A program made the translations under genes and the position numbers. From positions 723,465 to 787,464 of the forward strand of contig CANNCV010000002.1 in the NCBI GenBank assembly GCA_947503245.1: 64,000 bases of DNA, given 5' to 3'. Every line of letters starts with the position of its first letter. Positions within the stretch are counted from its first letter, which is position 1. Positions 25,384 through 32,206 of the stretch are shown in pieces. Source of the stretch: an uncultured Sphingomonadaceae bacterium. Its GTDB lineage: Bacteria > Pseudomonadota > Alphaproteobacteria > Sphingomonadales > Sphingomonadaceae. The notes beneath the pieces were generated by a model that saw nothing but the letters and a program-made list of their open reading frames with translations, searched no databases and was not told the DNA's origin.

Positions 25384-25719
25384 ATCAATGTAGATTGCGG
25401 CGGCGCACTAAGGCTTCGCCCTTGGTGACCATGGCCGCTGTACGCACAGTGTCAGTGGCTTTTGCTAGAGTGCGGAATATTGCCGCCATATAATCGGTCG
25501 GCATGTCCGGCGCGTCCCTGCCCTGTTCATTCTGGTCAACCAATATGGCAATGCCCTGCATCGCCTCGCTGATTGTACGCAGATCATATTCCGAATCTTC
25601 ACTGAACACATATCCGCCCAGTTTTTGCGCTGTGGCGGTTTCATCTGTACGCGCTGCGCCAGAATGGGTATTGCGGGCATTAGCCATGATGATCACCTTT
25701 GGATCGTTATTGGTTAGGG
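25384..25719. repeat. 336-bp direct repeat, copy 2 (pairs with 14189-14524)
   Basis: This copy is collinear with copy 1 without gaps. Similarity continues more weakly through the hairpin (to about 25750) and then jumps to the 3' part of the RHH gene, showing that the original unit was longer than the conserved 336 bp. Confidence 0.9.
25385..25687 (-). CDS. Duplicated hypothetical protein, 100 aa (copy 2)
   Basis: This protein is nearly identical to the one at 14190-14492. The start at 25687 (MANARNTHSG) has AAAGGTGATCATC upstream. It ends 7 bp from the convergent portal stop. It sits in the region beyond Q, where P2 relatives carry variable genes. The intact frame suggests selection, but no function can be inferred from sequence. 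Confidence 0.65.
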   Translation of the reverse strand: MANARNTHSGAARTDETATAQKLGGYVFSEDSEYDLRTISEAMQGIAILVDQNEQGRDAPDMPTDYMAAIFRTLAKATDTVRTAAMVTKGEALVRRRNLH

Positions 25720-25747
25720 GCAGTGCAAGGCTGTAATCTTGCATCAC

Positions 25748-25789
25748 CCTGAAGCAATTCGCCGCCTGATTGCGAAAGGATTGAAAAAT
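25748..25789 (+). pseudogene. 3' remnant of an RHH gene
   Basis: CCTGAAGCAATTCGCCG is identical to 14721-14737 in the RHH gene, and the following codons still read like its C-terminus (PEAIRRLIAKGLK). The part present in copy 1 between two CCTGA motifs (14554 and 14721) is missing here, as expected from deletion at a 5-bp microhomology. The remnant supplies the ribosome-binding site (AAAGGATTGAAAA) of the next gene. Confidence 0.8.
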
Positions 25790-26018
25790 GCGGATAGATG
25801 AAGCAGTTTTGCTAGTTCTGTTTTTAGCGACACCCTGCATTATGCTTATCAATTTTGATGTCCAAAAATCCGCGCGCTATGGCGGCGCACTGGCGTTTGC
25901 TGGGCTAGTGGGCGCCATAGCATGGTCAAATTGGGCAATCGTCATCGCTTTTTTGATAAGCGCAGTTGCAACCGCCTATATTCGCTATGAGCGGAAAAAC
26001 GATACTTTCCCAGATTAA
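25788..26018 (+). CDS. Small membrane protein, 76 aa
   Basis: Hydrophobic helices at about 4-21 (DEAVLLVLFLATPCIMLI) and 32-64 (two short spans, GGALAFAGLVGAIAW and WAIVIAFLISAVATAYI) are followed by a charged tail. AAAGGA lies 7 nt before ATG. It lies 100 bp before the Rossmann-like candidate defence gene on the same strand. It could be its membrane partner, but the next gene appears to have its own promoter. Confidence 0.55.
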   Translation: MRIDEAVLLVLFLATPCIMLINFDVQKSARYGGALAFAGLVGAIAWSNWAIVIAFLISAVATAYIRYERKNDTFPD

Positions 26019-26056
26019 AGAAGGTCTTGATTATGAAGCATGACCACAATTTTGCG

Positions 26057-26101
26057 TTGATTACATTTCAGGACAAAACTCTGCTATACTTGTTGATTAC
26101 A
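26057..26101 (+). promoter_or_regulatory. Promoter region with direct repeat TTGATTACA
   Basis: TTGATTACA occurs at 26057-26065 and 26093-26101, flanking a -10-like TATACT (26085-26090). The 36-bp spacing places both repeats roughly on one helix face. It is a possible operator pair for the gene at 26119. Confidence 0.4.
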
Positions 26102-26118
26102 ACATGTAGGGATTCGAA

Positions 26119-27078
26119 TTGACCAAGAAGACAAACAAAGAAGACGTTAAATCACCATCTGAAAGTGATGTTAAAGAACCAGAGAGTAAGGAAATATGCG
26201 GTATTATCATGCCGATTTCACCCCTTGGAGACTATTCACGCAGTCACTGGTCAGAGGTTCGCGAAATATTGGATAGCGCCATTGCCAAAGCCGGTATGGA
26301 AGCGCAGATTGTCAGCGATTCCTTCGAAAGCGATATTATTCAACGCCGGATAATTCAGAACCTTTACGAAAACCCTGTCGTGATCTGTGATGTTAGCGGT
26401 CTAAACCCCAATGTGATGTTTGAACTGGGCATCCGCATTACTTTTAAAAAGCCTGTAATTATTATCGCAGATGATGGTACGAAATTGCCTTTCGATACCG
26501 GAGTAATCGAACATCTTTTTTATCCCAAGGATCTTCATTTTCATAAAATCAATGAATTTGTTGAGGCTCTTGCTAGTCGAGTAAAACACATGGCACAGCA
26601 ATTTCGAGAGGGCAGCTTTGTGTCCTTTATTGAAGCTTTTGGAACATTTCAGGTGTTGGAACCAAGTACGGAAGCGATTGGTGCTGACAAACTGGTTCTC
26701 AATAAATTGGATAGTATATCCCGAGAACTCAATCGGTTGAAGAAAAATAGCAATCAAATGGCTAATGAATATCTTAATGTCAGACCTAGTAAATATGTAC
26801 CTTATATTGAAAGTCTTGGCGATAACGAAAAAATTATATACCGAGTTAAAAGTTCTCAAGCCGATTTTTTTATAGACATGATCAGTTCAAATTTAGATAT
26901 TTCTAGATATGGATTAAGTCACTTCGAAGAGATTGGTCATGTTAATTTAAATGATAAAACTTGGGTTGATTATGCTATATATTATTTATCAACTGGTAAT
27001 AAATCTAATGATATTATCGACACGATAAATAATATTTTGGATCATTATGGCATTGAATACTCAATTACATCAATATGA
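26119..27078 (+). CDS. NDT/TIR-like Rossmann-fold protein, candidate anti-phage effector
   Basis: In this 319-aa protein, residues about 26-150 resemble the nucleoside 2-deoxyribosyltransferase / TIR-like fold: ICGIIMPISPLGDY, then VVICDVSGLNPNVMFELGIR and KPVIIIADD. Proteins with this D-x-NPNVMFELG pattern are often predicted nucleotide or NAD-processing enzymes in conflict systems. The C-terminal 150 residues are AT-rich, helical and unrecognised, perhaps a sensor. It starts at TTG with AGGGA upstream. Its 3' end overlaps the convergent SRAP gene by 14 bp. It lies beyond the portal gene, where P2 relatives carry tin/old exclusion genes. The defence role is inference. Confidence 0.6.
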   Translation: MTKKTNKEDVKSPSESDVKEPESKEICGIIMPISPLGDYSRSHWSEVREILDSAIAKAGMEAQIVSDSFESDIIQRRIIQNLYENPVVICDVSGLNPNVMFELGIRITFKKPVIIIADDGTKLPFDTGVIEHLFYPKDLHFHKINEFVEALASRVKHMAQQFREGSFVSFIEAFGTFQVLEPSTEAIGADKLVLNKLDSISRELNRLKKNSNQMANEYLNVRPSKYVPYIESLGDNEKIIYRVKSSQADFFIDMISSNLDISRYGLSHFEEIGHVNLNDKTWVDYAIYYLSTGNKSNDIIDTINNILDHYGIEYSITSI

Positions 27079-27640
27079 CCATGATTTCCGTTTCAAAAGG
27101 TCGCGCCAGCGCCTTTATTGCTGAATAATCGCCGTTCAGCCATATTGGGTAATCCTGCGGCGCCAATATAACCGGCATCGCTTTGGGATGGACGGCACCG
27201 ACCAAGGCATTGGGTGCACATGTCAGAAACGCCATGCGCGGGCCATCATCGGTCTGTTTCCAGATGCCAGCAAAGCTGAATATGGTTGCGTCTTTCAGGC
27301 CAAACCAGACTTTGCGTTTTGCGCCCTTTTGCCCGGTCCATTCGCAAAAGCTGCTGACCGGGACAAGGCATCGTTGCTGTGGCCGTTCCAGCATGGTGCG
27401 CCAGAAACGGCTTTCCAGATTGCGGACATTGGTGATTGGGCGGGCGCCCTGTTTCCAGCTGGGTATGCCCCATGTTACCCGCGTCAACTGAAGCCCATTT
27501 TCGCCGTCATGAATGATAGGTGCTTCATAATTAGGGTAGATATCATCGTAGCTGGGCAGGTTGCTGTTATCCCCCAGAAACGGGCCATAGAGCATCCGCA
27601 TCTCAGCTATAGCGGCCTGCATTTTATAATTATTGCACAT
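27065..27640 (-). CDS. SRAP / YedK-type abasic-site DNA-crosslinking protein
   Basis: This 191-aa protein has Cys2 exposed after Met removal, Asn71 (NVRNLESRF), Glu100 (SSFCEWTG) and His151 (VHPKAMPVIL), all the catalytic residues of the HMCES/YedK family. These proteins bind single-stranded DNA at abasic sites and form a stable thiazolidine link that shields the lesion. It lies downstream of a small gene and the polymerase pair on the same strand, which fits an SOS-linked repair group. No LexA box was seen directly upstream of this gene. Confidence 0.93.
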   Translation of the reverse strand: MCNNYKMQAAIAEMRMLYGPFLGDNSNLPSYDDIYPNYEAPIIHDGENGLQLTRVTWGIPSWKQGARPITNVRNLESRFWRTMLERPQQRCLVPVSSFCEWTGQKGAKRKVWFGLKDATIFSFAGIWKQTDDGPRMAFLTCAPNALVGAVHPKAMPVILAPQDYPIWLNGDYSAIKALARPFETEIMVILM

Positions 27641-27795
27641 GCCCTTTTAAGGACGGTTCAACGCAATTTTGTCAAGCGCATTAGTTTACATGCAACCCCT
27701 GAATTTTCCCTTCGAGCGGTGCATATTGGAGATATAAAGGCACTGCGTCAGTCATTTGATGTTATTTTCTGACGCAATCCCATTCATTTATAGCG

Positions 27796-27960
27796 TCATG
27801 GGCACCTTGAGACGCCTGACGGGCGGAAATTCTGCCAATCACCGAATTCATGCGAACCATCCTTATACCAAGTCTTAACACGGTACTGACGGCCATTCTC
27901 GTCCCCACCAGGTTGCGGCACAATGCGGGTGACATAGCACTTTCTGTCAACATCACTCAT
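27796..27960 (-). CDS. Small conserved-looking protein, 54 aa (not in ORF track)
   Basis: The frame starts at 27960 with AAAGGAA 7 nt upstream and ends at TGA 27796. The product begins MSDVDRKCYVTRIVPQPGG and ends WQNFRPSGVSRCP, with QYRVKTWYKDGSHEFGDW in between, a compact beta-rich pattern. The strong ribosome-binding site and plausible composition support a real gene over the 64-aa track ORF that overlaps it in another frame. Function is unknown; it lies between the polymerase pair and SRAP. Confidence 0.6.
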   Translation of the reverse strand: MSDVDRKCYVTRIVPQPGGDENGRQYRVKTWYKDGSHEFGDWQNFRPSGVSRCP

Positions 27961-28057
27961 TATCAATTCCTTTCAGCAATCAAAGTTGCAAGTGAACTGA
28001 TACCTATGATTCGGTTTCCTTGACGTGATATCTGTCACACACCTTCACATAGCGTCG

Positions 28058-28312
28058 TTACGCCAACCCGCCGACAAAGGCGCTGGTGTCGCCATTACGA
28101 ATGAGCATAAGGCGTACATTTCCGCCGCAGCCTCTGGCATTGCAGCGCAATTTCTTTTCCACCTCATCCAGGTGAAGGCGGCCGCGCTCTGCATTGATAT
28201 AAATGCTGGCGACATCGCGATAATGCACATGCCCACATTCCAGGCAGGTTAGTTCAAACCGGCGATAGGGTTCCAGATCTTGTAGCTGTAAGCGTTCTTT
28301 CCAGGTCATCAC
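28058..28312 (-). CDS. Small zinc-ribbon-like protein downstream of DNA polymerase
   Basis: This 84-aa protein has Cys pairs CLECGH (residues 23-26) and CNARGC (57-62), a likely zinc site. The polymerase stop overlaps its first codons by 4 bp, so the two are coupled. A small cysteine protein after a Y-family polymerase is common in alphaproteobacterial cassettes; the role, perhaps as a polymerase accessory factor, is inferred. Confidence 0.7.
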   Translation of the reverse strand: MMTWKERLQLQDLEPYRRFELTCLECGHVHYRDVASIYINAERGRLHLDEVEKKLRCNARGCGGNVRLMLIRNGDTSAFVGGLA

Positions 28313-29556
28313 CAGAAGTCCTCTGCTGATGGGATGCGGGTATAGCTGATCTTACCACCGACATGGCCACCTTCGGGCGGGTTCCATGCCCCCAGGCTAG
28401 CCACTGTCTTGCCATATTTGCGGTTAAGCCGGTCAATGGCAGAGTTGATCCGCTCCCATTTGCGGCGATCACGATCATCATTGAGCAGAAAATCCAGCTG
28501 ACGTGTATTATCTTTGCTGAGGTCAAACAAGGTCACACCAACACGGAAGATGGTGACACCACGGGGAAAGGCGCGCTCTGCCTCATGCCAGAGATGATAA
28601 AGACCGTCGAGTACCGCCTGATCATCATGGACGATAGGCAATGTGCGTTTGGCCGACCAGGTGCCATCACGAATGGCCAGCCAGACCCAGATACCCGCAC
28701 AATAATAGCCGGAGCGGCGCAGGCGACGGGCGGCCTTAATGAGCAACAAGCGCGCAATTTCCTTGGCCTTGGGCAGAGTGCGTGCATCGGGTGGCAAAAC
28801 ACGCCCGTGGCCGAACATGCCGCGTTCCGACTGGGGCGCAACAATGTCATAGCCATGCAAAGCGTACCAGAGTCGCTCTCCGGTAACGTTGTGCCATAAT
28901 TTGCGCATCTGCTTTGGCTGGGTTCGGTAAAGATCCTCTGTCTTGAATATTCTCGCTTTCCAGAGGCGGGCACGCATGCGTGAACCAATACCGGGAATAT
29001 CATCCATAGGAACAGCAAATAAGGGAGCAGGCATATCCTGTGGCCGCCAGATGGTGATGCCATCCGGTTTGTTCGTTTTGCCTGCAATCTTGGCCAGTTG
29101 ACGGTTCGCAGCGAAGCCTATGGAACAGGTGACATAAGGGCCGATGCCTTCCGCTAAGGTGCGTTTGATTTTGTGGCCTAGCGCCTCCGGATCATTGCTA
29201 TCGCTGGGCAGAAGGCGGCAAGCTAGCTCATCGATAGACTTTACCGCTTCAATGGGAATGACGCTTTCAATCTCAGCCAGCAATGCATTATGCGCGCGGC
29301 GATAGAAGTCAGGCGATTGCGGCACCAGCACAATATCTGGGCATCGCTTGCGTGCATCGGCTACGGTCATGATATTGCTGCACCCGGCGGCTTTGGCTTC
29401 CTTTGAGCAAGCGATAATACAGGTACGATCCGTTCCGGCAAAGGGTACAATACCGACCGGTCGACCGCGCAGAGCGGGCCGTTTTTGCTGCTCGACAGAG
29501 GCAAAGAAACCGTCAAAGTCGAGGTAAAGATGTTCGACTGTCTCTGGTCGTCGCAC
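28309..29556 (-). CDS. Y-family (DinB/UmuC-like) DNA polymerase
   Basis: This is a lesion-bypass polymerase. Catalytic carboxylates are present in LYLDFDGFFASVEQ and in KSIDELAC (the usual SxDE motif). A helix-hairpin-helix region follows (DDIPGIGSRMRARLW), then the little-finger domain. GTG at 29556 is preferred because GGGAG lies 7 nt upstream and because the track's ATG at 29637 would place the LexA box inside the gene. That gives 415 aa. Regulation by LexA is indicated by the box at 29595. Together with SRAP it would form a damage-tolerance cargo of the element. Confidence 0.88.
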   Translation of the reverse strand: MRRPETVEHLYLDFDGFFASVEQQKRPALRGRPVGIVPFAGTDRTCIIACSKEAKAAGCSNIMTVADARKRCPDIVLVPQSPDFYRRAHNALLAEIESVIPIEAVKSIDELACRLLPSDSNDPEALGHKIKRTLAEGIGPYVTCSIGFAANRQLAKIAGKTNKPDGITIWRPQDMPAPLFAVPMDDIPGIGSRMRARLWKARIFKTEDLYRTQPKQMRKLWHNVTGERLWYALHGYDIVAPQSERGMFGHGRVLPPDARTLPKAKEIARLLLIKAARRLRRSGYYCAGIWVWLAIRDGTWSAKRTLPIVHDDQAVLDGLYHLWHEAERAFPRGVTIFRVGVTLFDLSKDNTRQLDFLLNDDRDRRKWERINSAIDRLNRKYGKTVASLGAWNPPEGGHVGGKISYTRIPSAEDFW

Positions 29557-29594
29557 GAATCGTCTCCCACTCCACAAAAGGGCAAGGAGAATAA

Positions 29595-29609
29595 GAACAT
29601 AGTAAGAAC
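29595..29609 (-). promoter_or_regulatory. LexA box (GTTC-N7-GTTC)
   Basis: On the minus strand it reads GTTC-TTACTAT-GTTC, the established alphaproteobacterial SOS operator. It lies 39 bp upstream of the polymerase GTG. Confidence 0.88.
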
Positions 29610-29799
29610 ATTTGCAAGGATAGAATTTTATATGCACCGGTGGGGCGATCCGTCTGACACCTCACGCGCCGCGCTCAGCCCCACACCACGCTCTCGGCTT
29701 TTTTTCGTGTTTTTGTGCAAGATACCAAGGCGGCGATAGAACCTATGACGGGTGTAGGTGCGGCAAACGCATCATATGCATCACGTGGCCATATTTAGC

Positions 29800-29990
29800 G
29801 ACTTATCACTATGATTTCATTGGAAATAAAAATGATGACTACTTTATCATTTGGCATCACAAACGTAATCACCTTTTATCATGCCTCTGTTTTTAATAGG
29901 TTTTTTTATAATAAAAATGATGTTTAGATTATATCATTTAATGATAAGGAAATGATGTATTTATGATGGCTCTATACCGCAGAAGTCCGC
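29800..29990. other. AT-rich non-coding stretch with iterated ATGAT/ATCAT
   Basis: The interval 29610-30404 has no credible gene. Within it, 29800-29990 is much more AT-rich than its surroundings and holds at least nine ATGAT or ATCAT words, including the inverted pair TATCATTTAATGATA (29933 region). It may contain integrase arm-type or host-factor sites, since the attachment site follows, or be decayed DNA. Confidence 0.5.
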
Positions 29991-30182
29991 CATTGTGATA
30001 AAGATGATGCGTTTGCCGCCACCACGCAGCATATATAAATGAATAACGCAGTTCCGCCATTTCTTCGGCAAATCAACAAAGAATGCTGAAAATATAACCC
30101 AGTCCCAACGCTGTGCAGTTTCGTGCGCCTACTTGCTGCAAGGTTATTTGCGCGATGCGCTTGAACAGCTTACGCAATCATA

Positions 30183-30201
30183 CTGGTACAATATGTACCA
30201 G
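30183..30201. promoter_or_regulatory. Palindrome CTGGTACA-ATA-TGTACCAG
   Basis: Perfect 8-bp arms with a 3-bp spacer lie 95 bp before the tRNA fragment. It is a plausible binding site for a recombination directionality factor or regulator of the element. Confidence 0.5.
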
Positions 30202-30295
30202 CGGCCAGAACGCAAAAAGAACAAAAACAGCCTATATTGGCCAAATCCCGTGGGCAGTTTGCTAAAAAAGCCCAGATTTGCAGCGGTGCGCTCCA

Positions 30296-30340
30296 CTGGC
30301 AGCGAAGAGGTCAGCGGTTCGATCCCGCTAGGCTCCACCA
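30296..30340 (+). other. 3' fragment of tRNA-Ala(GGC): attachment-site remnant
   Basis: From the anticodon loop CTGGCAG on, the sequence reads as a tRNA: stem half CGAAG, AGGTC, T-arm AGCGG-TTCGATC-CCGCT, acceptor half AGGCTCC, A73, CCA. T70 would give the G3-U70 alanine identity pair. The 5' half (D-arm and acceptor) is absent. Integrases often use the anticodon-loop-to-CCA part of tRNA genes, leaving such a displaced half at the far end. With this orientation the element lies to the left and host DNA to the right. Confidence 0.8.
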
Positions 30341-30404
30341 TCCTCCGCTTATTACAAAAGCTTCGGCTGGCAAGTCAGCCGTTAGCGCAAGTAAGCGAAG
30401 GTTC

Positions 30405-30872
30405 TCACCCAGCAGTAATTTCTTGATCATTAGCGGCCAGTTCTGCCTCAGCCAATAACGCGGCCAAAACATCACATTTGTCTTTTGCAAGTGTAGCTTT
30501 TGGATCAGTCTCAAGGCTGTAAACTGTTTTATTAACTGTGTTACGGTTTCCATTAAAACCAATTGCATAAGCAAATTTGACGCGACTGAGTCCCAGTTTT
30601 TTACGGGCATCGCGAATTTGTTCTCCGGTCAATAATGGCGCGGTACGCAGCGCGAGAGACTTTGCTCGCTTGGCTACGAGTTTAGCCTCAGCACGCGTTT
30701 CATAATATCCTGATGGTGGCGGCAGGCTTTCCAACCATTGCAATATTTTAGCCTGTTCATGCTCCGAAGGAGCAATAGGTAATTTGATTATTGCATCAAT
30801 GAGTTGTTCTTCATTGTCCCGTTCAACAATTATAGGGAGATGATTATCCGCAAATATTATAGCTATGGGCAT
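30405..30872 (-). CDS. Hypothetical protein with C-terminal XRE-like HTH
   Basis: The start at 30872 (MPIAIIFADNHLP) has AAGGA 8 nt upstream. The 155-aa product has an unrecognised N-terminal part and, from about residue 80, a helix-turn-helix resembling the lambda-repressor type (LTGEQIRDARKKLGLSRVKFAYAIG ... KTVYSLET). It lies just beyond the tRNA fragment. It could be the antitoxin-like member of a host or older element's locus, but no partner toxin is seen. Confidence 0.65.
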   Translation of the reverse strand: MPIAIIFADNHLPIIVERDNEEQLIDAIIKLPIAPSEHEQAKILQWLESLPPPSGYYETRAEAKLVAKRAKSLALRTAPLLTGEQIRDARKKLGLSRVKFAYAIGFNGNRNTVNKTVYSLETDPKATLAKDKCDVLAALLAEAELAANDQEITAG

Positions 30873-31013
30873 CACATTTTTCCTTAAATCGCGGGCAACG
30901 GGTTTGAAAAAACTACAATTGCATAGCAAATGTCTATTAGTAGTAATTACATTACGGCCACGCGTGATTTATAGGGTTATATTTCAAAACATCTAATGAT
31001 AAATTCCCAATAA

Positions 31014-32183
31014 TCACAACATCGCCATATCTGTTGGCAGGTCCAGCAATACCCGTCCTGTCAGTTCATAAATAGCTGCCGAGGTTGCAATATGCTGCGT
31101 GGCGACATGGGCGTCGCGGAAGCGGCGTTGTAAATTGCATGTCAGATAGACTGCATTGCCACCGCCCAGCGTAAAAGCAGTTTTGGCGACATCGGCTGCG
31201 CTTTCTGTTGCATATGTTGCGGCCAGCCGCAGTTCTGCACGTTCATGCGGTCCCAAACGGCCATTGGCCTGTGCCGACGTCCAGCATTTGGCTACTGCTT
31301 CACGGAAAAAAGCCTCCGCAGCGCGATATTGGGCCTCAGCACGCGCAATCTCTGTCTGAATAACGGGCTTTTCTGCCATTGCCTTCTGGCCGCCAATTGG
31401 CTTTTTTGCAGCGACCAAGGCTTTAATCTCGTCCAGCGCACCTGCCGCATTGCCCAGCGCCACAGACGCGACGCCCATCGCCAACAATCCGAACACCGGA
31501 TAGGTATAGAGAGCGCCCTCCTCATGCGGAGTATCGGCAATCAAGGAAACGCTTTGTTCTTTGGGAATAATGGCATCTTTCACGGTGAAATCTGACGAAC
31601 CCGTGCCCTTCATACCAACCACATGCCAAGTATCCAAACGCTCTACCTGATCAGAGGCAAAGTACATCATGCGGTGATAAGGTGCGCCATTGTCCATGCG
31701 CTGCAGCTCACCATCTTTGAAAATTATCGCCCCAGCACAAAGCCAGTCACAATTCACATTACCTGACCCCCATTGCCAGCGGCCGGACACGCGGTAATGG
31801 TCCCCCATATCTTCAGCGCGGCCCATGGGCGCGAACACGCCGCCAGTTTTGCTAAGCGGGTTGCCATAAATTTTCTGTGCAATATCGCGCGGCAGATATG
31901 CAGCATTAACCGCAGTTGTCGCGCCGATCATAGCGCACCAGCCAGTGCTGGCCTCCGCACGCGATATGGCATGCAGCACCGCCACAATCTCAGGCGGAGA
32001 GAGTTCGAGTCCGCCAAGGCTTTTTGGCGTTACCATCGCATAGACGCCTGCCGCAGCCAGATCATCGGCAATATCCGCCGGCATGCGTCCAGCCGCTTCT
32101 ATGTCATCAGCTCTGGCAGCAATATCGGGCAACAAAGCCGCAACCTTTTCCCCTATTGGAGGGATATTCTCTAATGGTTGCAT
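31014..32183 (-). CDS. Acyl-CoA dehydrogenase-like flavoprotein (type-2 C-terminal domain)
   Basis: This 389-aa protein shows an N-terminal helical domain with VTPKSLGGLELSPPEIVAVLHAISRAEASTGW, a central beta region (YRVSGRWQWGSG; WHVVGMKGTGSSDF) and a C-terminal helical domain (RAEAQYRAAEAFFREAV). This is the Acyl-CoA_dh_2 layout, shared by true dehydrogenases and by flavin-dependent hydroxylases such as HpaB/HsaA relatives. It is the last of a four-gene minus-strand operon, 23 bp after another dehydrogenase. Substrate is unknown. Confidence 0.8.
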   Translation of the reverse strand: MQPLENIPPIGEKVAALLPDIAARADDIEAAGRMPADIADDLAAAGVYAMVTPKSLGGLELSPPEIVAVLHAISRAEASTGWCAMIGATTAVNAAYLPRDIAQKIYGNPLSKTGGVFAPMGRAEDMGDHYRVSGRWQWGSGNVNCDWLCAGAIIFKDGELQRMDNGAPYHRMMYFASDQVERLDTWHVVGMKGTGSSDFTVKDAIIPKEQSVSLIADTPHEEGALYTYPVFGLLAMGVASVALGNAAGALDEIKALVAAKKPIGGQKAMAEKPVIQTEIARAEAQYRAAEAFFREAVAKCWTSAQANGRLGPHERAELRLAATYATESAADVAKTAFTLGGGNAVYLTCNLQRRFRDAHVATQHIATSAAIYELTGRVLLDLPTDMAML

Positions 32184-32206
32184 ATTCTTTCCTCGCCCTA
32201 TGCCCG

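Noticed and set aside
27188-27772. 194-aa plus ORF opposite SRAP
   Set aside because: It is antisense to a gene with all catalytic residues conserved, so it is a shadow.
27762-27956. 64-aa minus ORF of the track
   Set aside because: It lacks a ribosome-binding site and overlaps in another frame the 54-aa gene at 27796-27960, which has a strong one and better composition.
29485-29739. 84-aa plus ORF over the LexA box
   Set aside because: It is antisense to the polymerase start and has no ribosome-binding site or recognisable product.
30265-30340. A complete tRNA-Ala gene
   Set aside because: Only the anticodon-loop-to-CCA half is present. Upstream bases give no D-arm or acceptor strand, and the anticodon stem is mismatched.
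30144-30341. 65-aa minus ORF beginning MVEPSGIEPLTSS
   Set aside because: This is the translated reverse complement of the tRNA-Ala fragment, a well-known spurious ORF type.
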